Origin: Symbiodinium sp. CCMP2592
Taxonomy: Eukaryota; Sar; Dinophyceae; Suessiales; Symbiodiniaceae
NCBI GenBank assembly: GCA_905221615.1
Contig: CAJNDT010005390.1
Span: forward strand, 1 to 64,000
DNA length: 64,000 nt
Direction of reading: 5' to 3'
The translations under genes were made by a program, and so were the position numbers. Each line of letters starts with the position of its first letter. Position 1 is the first letter of the stretch. Below, piece by piece: positions 29,001-41,820 of this stretch. Below the pieces are notes generated by a model. It did not search any database and had not been told where the DNA came from. It saw only the letters and a program-made list of their open reading frames with translations.

Positions 29001-32000
29001 TGGGCCAGGAGTGCCTTCCAGCAGCCATGCGAACCGTGTGCTGCTGATGCTGTTTTGCCACTGGTAGCCTCTGTCATCATCGATGTTGGCACGAAGGTCG
29101 CGGGTGCCGAACGGTAGCCGAGTTTTAGGGGGTGTTTGCCAAGCCGCTCTTCAATCCTAGAAGTTGTCTGCAGCAAGGGAAGTGTAACAAGTGGCAGGGA
29201 GCGGGTAATAGCGGGGGTAGCGGACAGGCCACGATCAACTTCGTGGTCGCGGCCATGGCGGCAATGGCAGCAGTCAGAGCCAGCAGCAAGCTCCACACGG
29301 TGATGATCCGCATCGCCGTCCAGTGGCTGGCTGCCTGCTCTGTCCTGACGGCTTTCGACCTCACGCAGATTCCACTCGAGAATGCGGAGACCCAGGGAGA
29401 TCAGGAAGAGTATCCACTCTTCCCATGGCCTGTGCAGGTGGCGGTTGAAGGAGGGTCCTTTGAACCTGAGATTTGACCCGTCCCTGAAAACCCGTTTCGC
29501 CCCACAGCAGGTCAGCGCAGCGATGCGGGGCCTCTTCGAGACCCTCACGCTGACGCCGGTGCTGACATCTGTCAACTCGGCCACACAGTGCTTTGCCCAG
29601 GCCAGGTAACAGTAGGCTCCCATAGGGACACAAATCGAAGCAGCATGTCAATGTGGAAGCTGGCAGTGCCGCAAGGCTATCGTACACATCAAGGGAAAAT
29701 ACAAGTAAGATAAGTAAGAGCTCGAGTTCTGTGTTGCCTGAAATCCTAAACCTATCCACGAGGCTCAAACTCTGGATCAGATTCCGCAAGCCAATATACT
29801 ATACTCCTTAATCAGCTTCTTGCAATCCGAACTGAGAGTGTCGTCTGAATGGTCGTGTAGCGACTCGTGCAGCCTAGCGGTTTCGGACTCCGTCAGGAGC
29901 TTGCTCCTGACATCACTGCCCCACGCGTCGCCTTTGGAGTGTACCACCTCGCCTTGCCCGTCTTGGTCATGATTGGCATTCTTCTGCTCTCCTTCGTGGT
30001 GGTGCATGTGGTGGTGCCTTTGGGGCAGCGTTTCGGCTTCTCCTTCAACGAGTCCGGACGTAGCATGAACCATCTGCGCAAGATCATAGACCCGATGCTC
30101 AAAGAGGTTTTGCGCAAACCCGTCGCCGAAGCCTCCATCACAACGTCGCGTACTTCTGACGCCTTATCCTGGGCGGACTTGCAGCGCACGGGCACCTTGG
30201 GGAACCTCACCACGGCTCAGTTGCAGCAAGCGGCGGAGAACCCGGATGGCTTCTTGCGCACGGCTGCAGCCGGGTCGCGAGAGCTCCTGGTCAGCGCCTG
30301 TGCGGCTCGTGCTGCCCAGCTGCATCCACAGGCCGAGGCCCAGGAGCTTTACCAAGAGCTGGCGAAGGCACCGCCACAGCTGAACTTGACATGCTGCAGA
30401 CTTCCTGTTTGAAGAGCTGTGACATTCTCTGTTGCAATCGCACTTGCGCAGGCGGATCTCCGGCACTTCCTGACCGCGGACTTCGCCACTCGGTCTCCGG
30501 ATTTTACGGCAATGCTGGACAAGGTCTTGGATGCGGCATTCACCTTCGACGAGGAGACCGTGCCCGTACCGAAGGAAGGCCCTGAGCAAGAAGAGGCTGA
30601 TGAGCTCCGGCTCGTGGGCTCGGAGCACGCGCCTCGCGACGTCGTGGTCGCCTTGCCCACGGACGCAATGCGCGGAACCAAGAGCTGAGCTGCCCGTATT
30701 TCCGCCTCCTGAGCGTCGTGCGTTTTGCTCCCGAGGCCAGAGAAGAAACCTGGGGAACAGAGCACCTTGAGCTTTACATCTTTGGAAAACCGAGCAAGCC
30801 TGATGGACTCTCTAAATTTCGGCCTCTTCTCGCCGGCACCTCGCTTCGTCGAGCTCGCATACCAGAGCGTGCCCATCATTTGGGTGAGCCTGGTCTCTCT
30901 ATGGCCTGGTCTACTGTCCAGCTTCCTGCAGATGATCTGGTGCGTGTCAGTTCAGGAAGACGATGTGCTGGTGAGCCGCCTGCTGCCCAACCCTTCCGTC
31001 ATTTGCTGGTCCGACGAGCACCTGGTTTCTGCGCGCTTCGCCATCGCTGGGCTCGTCGTGTGGTGCCTGGGCATACCGATTGTGCTGGCCACCGTCTTGT
31101 TTCGCCTCCCGGATAGGCAGGCTCCTGACAACTTCAGGCTGGGCGAGAGACGGGGCCATGCAGGGTGCGCAAGACTTGAACGATGCTCTGATGCGCAGGC
31201 GCTTCGGCTTTTTCTTCCAGGGCCTGGAGCGACAGTTTTGGTGGTGGGATCTCCTCGTTAAGCGCTTCGCCGTGGCCTCAGATCGAAAACACCTCCGGCG
31301 AGTGCTTGTCTTTGCAGTTTTTTGTGAAAGATTCGCAGTGCCTCGAGAGATTCTATAGAGTACAGCAGCAAAGTCAGCATAGGCTGCACTGAATATGTGG
31401 TCCGCACAGTGCGGCACATTTGAGTACTTAAGCTCCATGTTCGGGCCAAAGATGTGCATTTTCTCAGGACTTGGCGCTGATGATGCTGGTCGCCTACACA
31501 TCCGTCGTGCCGGATCCTAAGGCCAAGCTTGCGCTCTTCCCGGTCCTCTCGGGCTTCCAGGCAGCACAGCCCTACTATGCCCATAGGCCCTAACCCATCG
31601 CAGCCCTGCGTTGAATAGCCGATAGCCGATTGGATGGGCGCAGTTGTACGCGGAGAGACGGGGAGGGCGGAACAAGAACATGTGAGGGCGCAGTGAATTG
31701 CTTGCTGCACGCAGCGAGAGGGAGGAGAGGGCGGAGAAGCGGCTGCCCCACACATGCAAAGGGAAGCAGTGACAACAGACGTTGATGGAGTTGCGGCTTG
31801 CCGTAGCGCATAAGTAACACCTGTGGTCGGCGGTCCAACGCATGCCCGCACCCAAGCCTTGCCCTGCGAACCCTCCTGCTGTGCATTCGGAATACCTACC
31901 TGACTTAGAGTGGGGCGGAGCTGTTGTTCCCTGTGACTGATCTGTTCTCCCATCCATTTGCCCCCGAGCCTGCTGTGCACGCTTGGTCTGCAGCAGGCGC

Positions 32001-32402
32001 TGCTGGCATCGTGGGTCCGGCCCTATGCAAACGACCAGGCTGAGGTGCTGGACGTCTTGGAGGCCATGGCCGCGCCATCCGCTTGATTTAGTAGGGCCTC
32101 TCGGCTCTCAAGGGCTTTCCGCGAGCTTCCTGCAGGTGACACTGTGCTCGATCCGGTTTCTGCTCTTCAGCGGAGTGGCGCTGCTTCTCAATCTGGAGAC
32201 ACCGACAGAGACGGCTCACACGCCACTGTGCCGATACCCTGAAGCTCCTAAGCCCTGTTTCCCATCACCGGTCCCAACCTGAACCCAAGCCAGGGTGGCC
32301 TACCTCCTCCTGCTGGTCTTGGTGCTCGCCTGCCTTTACTTCTTCGTCCACTTCACAGCCCAGGTCTGGCCAAGACACCAGACGGTGACGTCAGTTTTGT
32401 AG
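23005..32402 (+). pseudogene. Receptor-like MAM/RCC1/SRCR/kelch/Cys-rich/multi-pass gene, copy 1 (5'-truncated, frame-broken)
   Basis: Paralogue of the gene at 46.6-60.8 kb, starting abruptly in the end of a MAM-like domain (SDMALDGIATGLPNVEFDQ). It keeps two MAM-like domains, seven RCC1-type repeats, SRCR (25364-25800), six kelch repeats (from 25889), Cys-rich repeats and the membrane region, ending at TAG 32400-32402. Introns at conserved places: 24430-24491, 24743-24809, 25052-25145, 25296-25363, 25801-25888, 27772-27868, 29097-29227 and 29432-29510. Lesions relative to copy 2: one base lost at about 24290 (LPA then frameshift), an exon at 24492-24742 shorter by 38 nt, and a 10-bp insertion at about 28441. 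The other splice sites and most frames are intact, so the decay is recent. It could still yield shorter products. Confidence 0.75.
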
Positions 32403-32611
32403 GTCTAAGCGAGTAAATGCATACGACATCAGGATCGCGGTCTATCGTCAAATGCTGCTTGTCCATCGTGGTTACTATTCGTAGGCCTTAGCTAGCTGTC
32501 ACTGTCGCTGTCGTGATCGTCTTTACATATCTGCAGTCGTATCACTGTTATCCGATATCGACTTAGGTACCAGTGCCAGTACCAGGCTGTCAGATTGGTG
32601 CCCGAAGCCCC

Positions 32612-33180
32612 AAATCAGAATTGGGCTTGGGTTTCTTCTGGAACCCGTGTTTTTTTTGGAACTGTCGTTTTTTTTTTTTTTGCCCTGGGCAGGCCCGGTG
32701 CTCAACAGCTTCTTGAGTATGCATGGACAGAGTCCGAAGCAAGCCCTCCGCCTTGTCCAGGGCTTTGTTTGTATCTCCATCAACGTCGGCAACCCCGACA
32801 TGGTCAAAAAAAAGTTTTCTCTCCCACGCACGGATTTTCTTCTGCCTCGCCACGTATCCTTGACCAAAAAGGTCTTCTCCTCAGCGGACAGGGCTTTCAA
32901 CGGCCCCTTTGGTCCCCGGATCGAGATGCCTCGGGCCCGGGATGTTGAGACAAAAGCCCTCCTAACCCAACGACGGGTTTTGAAAGTCGCCTCGTGCACC
33001 CCTTGCCACCTAGAGGTCTTAAAGAATGCCCTCTCCCTGCCACAATGGGATTCAATTAGGCCTTGCGGTTTTCATGGCCCCTGAGGCAAAAGGAACGAAT
33101 GAAGCCTCGGGGAGGGCAGAAAACACCTGGACAGGCCACACAAGGCTTTGTTTTACTTTTTGACAAGGCTTCATCCAGAC
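32612..33180 (-). mobile_element. Insertion with poly(A) end, probably a retroposed fragment
   Basis: Present in copy 1 and absent from copy 2, where GGTGCCCGAAGCCC is followed directly by the GTGCCGGTATCGTCTGGG that resumes here at about 33180. On the minus strand the insert ends in a run of about 14 A (32670-32684) plus a second A run. Before it lies a coding-like minus-strand frame, RGISIRGPKGPLKALSAEEK onwards. The combination of an A tail and a clean empty site in the paralogue suggests retroposition. I found no spliced-leader relic at the other end and no clear target-site duplication. The parent gene is not recognised. Confidence 0.6.
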
Positions 33181-33289
33181 GTGCCGGTATCGTCTGGGTG
33201 TTTCGCGCTTATGTTGTTAGTCCTCCACGCAATGCCCGACGAATTCGCACGGTTATGCAGGGTTCGATCACTGTCACGCCTTTCCCGGG

Positions 33290-36200
33290 CTCGGGCTTCC
33301 GGTTCTCAAATTCTCCAGTTGCTTTCGAGCAGTTTGCTCCACCTTCTTAAATTTCTTAGTCCTTTTCTCGAGCGGTTTGCTGCTTTCGAACGGTTTGCTC
33401 CTTGTTCTGTTCCTTTGGAGCGGTTTCCTGCGTGTTCTCAAAGTCTCTAGTTTCTTTCGAGCGGATTGCTCCCGTGTTCTCAATCAAATTCTCCAGTCCT
33501 TTTCGAGCGGTTTGCTCTTGTGTTCTCAAATTCTCTAGTGTCTTTAGAGCGTGTTGCTCCTTGCTCTCAAATTTTTTAAGTATCTTTGGGGCAGTTCGTT
33601 CCTGGTGTTCTGAACAAGTTTTCTAGTCTCTCTCAAGCGGTTTGTGCCTTGTTCTCAAATTCTCTAGTCTCTTCCGAGCAGCTTGCTCCTTGTTCTCAAA
33701 TTCTCGCGTTTCTTTCGAGTGGTGAGCTCCTTGTTCTCAACATCGCTGGTCTCTCTCTCTGGGCGGCTTGATTTTTGTTTTCAATGACTCCAGTCTCTTT
33801 CAATCTCGCCGGGGCGGTTTGCTCTTTTCTGTCAATTTCACTCTTCTCTGTTGAGCGGTTTGCCACTTGTCGCAAATTCTCTAGACTTTTGTGAGTGGTT
33901 GGCTCCTGGTTCTCAAGTTGTCTAGTTCCGTTCGAGCCGTTTGCTCTTTGTCTCCTTGTTCACAACCTCCCCAGTTTAGTTTCAGCGGTTGGCTCCTTCT
34001 GTTCCTTTGGAGCGGTGTCCTCCTTGTTCTCGAAGTCTCTAGTCAGTTTCGAGCGGTTTGCCCCTTGTTCTCAACTTCTCTAGTCCTTTTCGAGAGGTTT
34101 GCTCCCGTGTTCTCGTGTCTTTGGAGCAACTTTGCAGTCTTTTTCCTCACATCTCTCCAGCTCCATTCGCTTGGTCTGCTCTTTGTTCACAAATCCTCTA
34201 GCGGTTTGCTCTTTGTTCTGAGAGTCTCTAGGTCCCTTGTTCTCAAATTCGCAAACTAGTTTTGCTCCTTCTTCTCAAAATCTCTGGTCGTTTTCGGGCG
34301 GTTTGCTCCTTGTTCTCAAACTCTCTAGGTCTCTAGCCTCTTTCGAGCCGTTTGCTCCGTGTTTTCCAATTCTCTAGTCCGTTTTGAGCGGTTTGCTCCT
34401 TGTTCCCACATTAATTCCCTAATCTATTTCGAGCAGTTTGCTCCCCATTTTCTGTAAGCTTTTCGAACTTTGGCTCCTTGTTCTCGAATTCTCTAGTCTC
34501 TTTCGAGCGGTTAGTTCCTTTTCTCGAGTTCTCGAGTCTTTGAATCGCTCTCAAACTCGCTACTCTGTTTCGAGCGGTTTGCTCGTTGTTCTCAACTTCT
34601 CTTGTTTCTTTTCGAAAGGTTTGCTCCTTGTTCTCAGGTTGGGCGGTTTGCTCCTGGTTCTCAAATTCTCTAGTCTCTTTCAAGCGTTTTGTTACCTGTT
34701 CTCATGTTCTCCATCTTTTCGCCAGCGGCTGGTTCACCAATCTCTGGTCGTTTCCGAGCGGTTTGCTCCTTACTCTCAAGTTCGCTAGTGTCTGTCGAAT
34801 GTTGCTCCTTGTGTTCTCAGATTTGCTGGCTGTTTTTTCGGAGCGAGTTGCTATTCCGAAGTCAAAGTTCTAATTTCTTTCGCTTGCTCTGCTCTTTGTT
34901 CTCAATTCCCGAGTCTCTTTCGAGCGGTTTGCTCTTTCTCAAAATCTTTAGTCTCTTTCGAGCGGTTTGCTCCTTGTTCTTAAATTCCGTAGTCTGTTTC
35001 GAGCGGTTTGCTCGTGGTTCTGAAATTCTGTGGTCTTTTTCGAGGGGCTTGCTGCCAGTTGTTAACTTCCCTAGTCTCAGTGGATCGGTTTGCTCGTTGC
35101 ATTGTCAAGCCTTTGTCTAGTTTCTTTACAGCGGTTTGCTCCTTGTTCAACAAGTTTTCTGGTCTTTTTCGAGCATTTTGCTCCTTGTTCTCAAATTCTC
35201 TAATCTCCTTCGAGCGGTTTGCTCTTTGTCCTCAAACTTTGTGGTCTTTTTTGCGTGGCTTGCCCCTTGTTCTCAAACTCCCTAGTCTCTTTCGAGCGGC
35301 TTCCGCCGTGGTCTCAAGCTCTCTCATCTCTGTGTGCGCCTTGTGTTCTGAATATATATATGTATATACATAAATGATATATATATATACACTGTTTTTT
35401 GCGTGGTTTGCGTTTCTGTGTTCAAACCTTTTGGTTTCTTTCGCCTGGTTTGCTCCTTGTTCTTAATTCTTTACTCTTTTTCGAGCGGCTTGCTCCTTGT
35501 TCTCGAAATCTCAAGCCGTTTTCGAATGGCTTGCTCCTTGTTTTGAAATTCTTCAGTCTCTTTCGAGCGGCTTGCTCCTTGTTCCCAGAATCTGTAGTAC
35601 CTTTGGAGCTGTTTGCTCCTTGTTGTGTTTGCTATCTCTAATCTCTTCGGGAGGTTTGCCCCCTGTTCTCAACGGCTCTGATCTTTTTAAGCGGTTTGCC
35701 TTCTTTCTGTCCCCTTCGAACGGTTTGCCCAATTGCCGCAAGACCCCTTGCTTCTTTCTCTCAGTTTCTTTAGTCTCGGTCGCTTGGTTTGCTCTTTGTT
35801 CTCAAACTCGCCAGTCCTTTTCGAGCGGTTTGCTCCTTGTTCTGAAATTCTCTAGACCCTTTCGAGCGTCTTGCTCCTTGTTATTACTTTTTGAACTCTT
35901 TAGTCTCTTTTAAGCGGTTTGCTTCTTATTCTTTTAGTCAAATTATCTGGTCTCTTTCGAGCGGTTTGCTTTTTGTTCTGAAATTCCGTAGTCTCTCTTT
36001 CGAGCGGGTTACTGCTTGTTCTCAAATGCTCGAGTCTCTTTCGAGCGGTTCGCTTGGTGTTCCCTTTCTCCAGGCCCCTTCGAGCGGTTTGCTGCTTTGT
36101 CTCAAATTCTCTAGTCTATTTCGAGCGGTTTGCTCCTTGTTCTCAAATGCTGTAGTCTCTTTCAAGAGGTTTGCTCCGCGTTCTCAGTCTTTGGTCTTTT
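33290..36200 (+). repeat. ~41-bp minisatellite, array 1
   Basis: About 2.9 kb of degenerate units built around TCTAGTCTCTTTCGAGCGG followed by TTTGCTCCTTGTTCTCAAAT, with a period near 41 bp and occasional 38-40-bp units. Because the period is not a multiple of three, short open frames appear in every phase on both strands and are not genes. A matching, shorter array lies at 61080-63480, so the array predates the segmental duplication. Around 35350-35395 it is interrupted by a TATATA/ATATAC stretch present only in this copy. Confidence 0.9.
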
Positions 36201-36950
36201 TTGAGTGGAACTATATAAGAACTTTCTACGGTCGATTAGGTTATTTTGCCTCCTTAAAGATTCTGTTGTTCCTGGGGTCTTAAACCCCCCCAACCCAGGG
36301 CGTGAAAAAACCCTGTATGGTCGGTTAGTTCGGCTTAGACCCCAAACCCTGAGGATCTGAACAGGGTGCGAAAAAAGACCCCAAGCGAGAAAGTGAGCAT
36401 GGGGAGCCTTTTCGGGATGTGAAAAAGCCCCGCCCATCAGAAATTCCTAAATCCTAAAGTCGTCAACTAGAAGCTTCTAAACCTTAGCGGTCCTAAACCT
36501 CAAACTCGTGAACCTTAAACCCTTAAGCATTAAAGCTTTTAACCCTAACTGCCGGAGGTCCTTCAGGATGCAGCGACCTGGAAATCGTTAGGCCAGCCTT
36601 TTGCAAAGCACCTGCTGGCTTTGGAGTTTGGTAGGGTTTAGGTTTTAGGGCTTCGCGAGTTCGAGTTAGGGGTTCAAGGTTTTGAGTACAGGTTTCTGGA
36701 GAGAACCTTTTTGTCCCCTAAACCCTCAACGCAGTGGCAGCCCCTTGGAGGTTGGTTTCCGCGCTTTCTGATCGAGTTGGCACTGCCCTTGCTTACAGAG
36801 GCGTGGGCTTCATGAAGGGTGCACACTGAGTTGGAGCACATGTTACGTATGTCCATGCCATAATCATCATAAAAGATACTATACTTTTTGGTAGGTTTGA
36901 GTGGGTTCGATCAGATCAGGTTTTGTTTCGTACTATATCGTCTTATCTTG
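36201..36950. other. Telomere-word-rich block, copy 1
   Basis: Contains many degenerate AAACCCT/TTTAGGG words (TAAACCCCCCCAACCC at 36273, TAAACCTTAGCGGTCCTAAA at 36478, TTAAACCCTTAAGC at 36516, GGGTTTAGGTTTTAGGGCTT at 36632, CCTAAACCCTCAACGC at 36717). The same order is found at 63.48-64.0 kb. No gene is supported. Confidence 0.7.
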
Positions 36951-38279
36951 TATTCCACATTTCAATAGCAGACCGGGTTATTGTGTGTTTTTCGATTATT
37001 GTGGTATATTTCATTGTGTTGTATTATAATATGTCATATTACGTTAAGCTTTCTTGTTTCGAGAGATCTTTGCTTGTAGTGGTATCATATTGCATTATAT
37101 TCCATTGCCTCGGATTGTGTGCATATTTTTGTATAACTTGATTTGGATATGGTCTGTATCATTTTATCTGCCACATATCATAGGCTACAAAATACGTCAC
37201 ACTATAATATGAATTTCTGGTGTATTACATATGACATAGCATGTTTCCCATGTTTTACAGCGTATATATATACACATATACTGCATCGTCTAGTATCTAT
37301 CACATATAATCTGTGATTCGTCATCTCCCATATATCATCTACTGGATATTGCCGATTATTTGCTATGTGTTTTCCTTTGTGTATTATCTGGTGTCGATAA
37401 GTTGTTACATGTTTTACATGTTAACTGTGCTACTGCAATAGTGTATGTTTATATTGTCAATATATACAGCAGTTTTTGTCATGTACATGTTTCTATCGTA
37501 CATCATATTGCGAAATGCCATGTTACATTTTACACCATTAGATCATACTTTGCTGTAATGTGTTTTTATGTTGTGGCATACTATGCCATATTATGTTTGT
37601 ATGTTCTAGCACATTGACTCTTTGTCATGGTTAAACATATAGATGCTACTGTAGTATGTTTTTCTTCGTATTATAGTTTACATTATATCAGTATACCGCA
37701 GCATATCATATTATTTTGTATTCGTTTCTCGCATATTCTGTTATTTTACAGTAGCTATTAACCCTACCATATTCTGTTATACTACATCTTGTTCTCATCT
37801 ATGAAGTCCATGGTATTGGGTTTTGGTCGTATTGTAATATATCCCAGTAGATTTAAGTATATATCATAATAGGATACCATTACCTTGTATTGCCTTGTCT
37901 TTTTAATTTATATATACACAAATAGAACCATATCTTCGATGGTACAATGTTGTTGTTGGGGTCATTTACCAAGCTATATCAAGTTACATCCGTTTGTGAA
38001 ATCCGATCATAGCTTTAGGATATTACTCAGCTTACAAGGTCCGTGCCCACTTGGGACTGGGCCACAGCCAGAAAGGTTAACTCTTCGCGTCCACATTCTG
38101 GATGACGGCAGGTATCTGCAGATGATAGGGCTGGAATATCCAACACCGGCAGTACCTTCACAAGTTCGTACTTATCTGTTTTTCGCTTCCATAAACTTCA
38201 GTCCGCAAAGCGGGTTGAAAGGCTATCTTGTTGAGGGTAACCTTACACCCTGAACCCGTCCGAGGGTTCTGCTTTGCTC
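36951..38279. other. AT-rich spacer
   Basis: A T-rich stretch with TATATA/ACATAT words and many short frames of biased composition (Tyr, Ile, Val). The frame at 37885-38253 has no recognisable domain. I support no gene here. Confidence 0.5.
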
Positions 38280-38945
38280 GTCGTAAACCCTAAACCCTGA
38301 ACCCTCACCGAAGACCCGAAAATCCTGGACCCCAAACCTTTGGAGCAGTGACCGACGCAGGCGCAGTCAGAATCTCTTGAGCTGCTCTGGTCTTTGTCAT
38401 CGGAGAAGATCACACTGACGACTGCGTCACTTGATGCAAGGCACGCATTGTGTGCCAGAGAAAGGGTGTTGTGCGCGACATGTCACTACCCTAATCCTAA
38501 ATCCAAAACCCAGGTCCGGTTGTGGGCATTGGGTTTGGAGCGGCTAACAACGAGAAAACAGGAGCAGCAAAACCCACAGTCCACGACCCTGTCTCACATG
38601 CAAGCAGATGGTGCCAGGAACAGCGGACAAACGTCGAAAACGGCCCTCGGCAAGATCTGTAGCTTGGACGATCTGAATGGCAAGCTTAGGGTTCAGGGTT
38701 TAGGGTTTGGGCTACGGGTTCAGGTTTTAGGATTTATTTCATTTTTTGGGGTGTCCGTCGACTTATCTTGAGCTTTGCGCCCGACAATGCATGACAACTC
38801 CACCGAGCTTTGTCTGTATGCTTCGACAGACAGGTAGATAAGCAGCATGTCCATGTTGAGGGTCCAGGGTTTAATGATAAGGGTGTCGGGGGGTAAGGAT
38901 GTTTAGGTTAAGGGTTTAGGGTTTAGGGCCTATAGGTTGTAAGGG
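38280..38945 (+). repeat. Interstitial telomere-like clusters
   Basis: Three clusters: GTAAACCCTAAACCCTGAAC at about 38283, GGGTTCAGGGTTTAGGGTTT at about 38692, and GGTTAAGGGTTTAGGGTTTA at about 38908. The words are variants of the plant-type heptamer CCCTAAA/TTTAGGG in both orientations, which argues against one captured telomere end. Confidence 0.8.
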
Positions 38946-39359
38946 TTCGAGTTAACACCTCTGTACCTCAATTCTCCGACCCATTGGGTGTAGTCTGTTT
39001 CCCATACGTGTTGACGTTTTACAGATCGCTTGACAGCCTGAATGGTTTCTAAACAACCTGCCATAAATACAGTATCACATGAAGCTCCGTTTGCATGCGT
39101 AGAGCTCATGTCCCCAAACACGAAGTCGAGCATGTCTTGCAAGCTCATGAATTTACCGCAGCACCTAGGTATCAAAGCGTGGCTGGTGCTACGGCAGATG
39201 AGTAAAGCTGTTTTACGACATGGTCCTCTCTTCCAGCAAGCTGCGGTTGCGAAGGCCACGGTTTCGGGGTCAGGAAGGATACCCAAGCATGCAGGTGCAG
39301 CTATCAAGCACAGCATGTGTGTACACGTGAACAGCTGTTTGTCAGTGTGCCGATCTCCG

Positions 39360-40035
<676 letters not shown>

Positions 40036-40097
40036 CACACGCGGCTGGAATGGCCGCAGCAGCGCGGAACTATCGTTAGCCCCAGTGCCCATGGAGG

Positions 40098-40874
40098 GCA
40101 CGCCTTCATCTGGTGCCGCGCTTGCGAGGCGGCATGCAGATCTTTGTCAAGACCCTGACAGACAAGACGATCACGTTGGACGTTGATGCCAGCGGCACGT
40201 TGAATAATGTCAAGGCTCAGTCCCAAGATAAGGCAGGCATCTCGCCCGGCCAGCAGCACCTGATCTTTCCTGGCAAGCAGCCAGAAGACGGCCGTACTGT
40301 TTCGGACTACAACATTCAGAACTTGTCGACCCTTCACTCGGCGATGCGTTTGCGAGGCGGCATGCAGATCTTTGTCAAGATCGTGATGATCAACTTGGAC
40401 GTTGAGGCCAGCGGCATGTTCGACAATGTCAACTCTAAGTCCCACGATAAGGCAGGCATCTCGCCCGGCCAGCAGCACCTGATCTTTGCTGGCAAGCAAT
40501 TGGAGGACGGCCGTACTCTTTCGGATTACAACCTCCTGAAGGAATCGACCCTTCACTTGGCGCCGCACTTGCGAGGCGGAATGCAGATCTTTGTCAAGAC
40601 ACTGACGGGCAAGACGATCACCTTGGATGTTGAGGCCAGTGGCCTTTCGACAATATTAGACGAAGTGTGCGGCAGTGCCGTAGCCATCGGCTTCACTGGT
40701 TCCTTCGTGTACCAGGCCGGGTCTATGCTCTTGCAGCAGCAGCTGAAGATCGATGACCCGGTGGATGCCAGCAACCTAGCAGCTTTTGTGATATCTTACT
40801 TGCTTGATGTGTTATATGTGCTCGGCATGCGTGCTTGTATATGCGCTGTCACTGTGCATGCATGTATGTCTTGA
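40098..40874 (+). pseudogene. Degenerate polyubiquitin joined to an ammonium-transporter-like fragment
   Basis: The frame starts in the end of a ubiquitin unit ([11 protein letters not shown]), then a full but altered unit from MQIFVK at 40134. A second unit has lost three residues near position 10. A third breaks off after TLDVEASG. In unit 1 K29 is Q, K63 is N and R42 is H, while K48, I44 and RLRGG are kept. In unit 2 K27 is N. After unit 3 the frame reads [20 protein letters not shown], then [18 protein letters not shown]. The last word matches the KIDDPVDA motif of Amt/Rh-type ammonium transporters. It is followed by text that may be intron and ends [15 protein letters not shown]. Functional polyubiquitin is almost invariant, so this copy is decaying. 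The transporter assignment rests on one motif. Confidence 0.65.
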
Positions 40875-41820
40875 GCGGGCACGGTTCATTTGACGATCGT
40901 GTGGGGTGTAGCTTTGCTGTTTGCCTCCCCCCAGCTCTGGAGGAAGAGGCGTAAAGCTTTTGTTTGAGATACCAATAGATTTGTGCAGGGATTGCCCCAT
41001 TGACTCCTTGAGGCCGATCCTGCACCATGTAGCGGGTAGTGGTGCTCTGGTGATTGCCTCCCGGGCCCCAGGAGGAACTACCCAGAGTCTTCGTACAGCT
41101 GCTGGTTTGCTTGCTAGGCTTTTGACTTTTGATTTTTGACTGGGGCGGATGTCTGGAGACGACTTTTCGGTCCACGCGACCTGTCGGTTACATCTCCTGA
41201 ATCTGAGCTGCAGTCCTTTCCTGAGTGCATACTGGCGGGGAGAGTGCATAATGCATCTTTGCTCCTGTCAGATTTCTGCTCCAGGTACCCGTCTTTAATT
41301 AGTTTCTGCATGCCCAAAGGGCCACGTTCTACTTGAACTCTACGCTCTACGCCCCAAAAGCGAGAAAGGCAAGATACACACACACACAAATAAGTACATA
41401 CACACAGGCATAAACATTTTCTTGCATGCGGAGGTGTACGTGCGTGCACGCTGCATACATGTACCGTCGTATTTCTTTGCATATCGCTTCTTCTCTTTGT
41501 CTACCTGTCTGTCTGTCTGTCTGTCTGTCTGTGTCTTTCAAAACCTGAGAACTTTAATGATCTGAAAAAATGAACCGCAAATCATCAAGATTATCCTACT
41601 TTGATTTACTCGGATGTGTGATCAGTTGGTGCGTGTAAAGTCATACATATGTCCTTCTATTCATGCTTCTTGCACTCACATTTACAGGGCATTAGTATAG
41701 ACAAGCATACATGCGCGAGTGAAGTACATCAGTAATCGATCAGGCTTCGATACTGGTCTTGTCTCGAACTGCCAGCAAGTCTTTTGAGTCTCAAACTGTT
41801 TATCGTGGTCCGCAAGGCTT
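40875..41820. other. Intergenic stretch with short microsatellites
   Basis: Contains (AC)n at 41372-41388, AC-rich words to 41405 and a GTCT tetranucleotide run at 41505-41530. Reading frames here show no recognisable protein. Confidence 0.5.

Noticed and set aside
31562-31975. Overlapping frames of about 100 codons, repeated at 59940-60340
   Set aside because: Conserved between copies only because the whole segment is duplicated; it separates membrane exons and is best read as an intron.
33400-36280. Many 60-150-aa plus-strand frames with FERFAPCSQ-like text, also 61.0-63.5 kb
   Set aside because: They are translations of a ~41-bp minisatellite whose frame rotates; all phases are open on and off with no start or domain.
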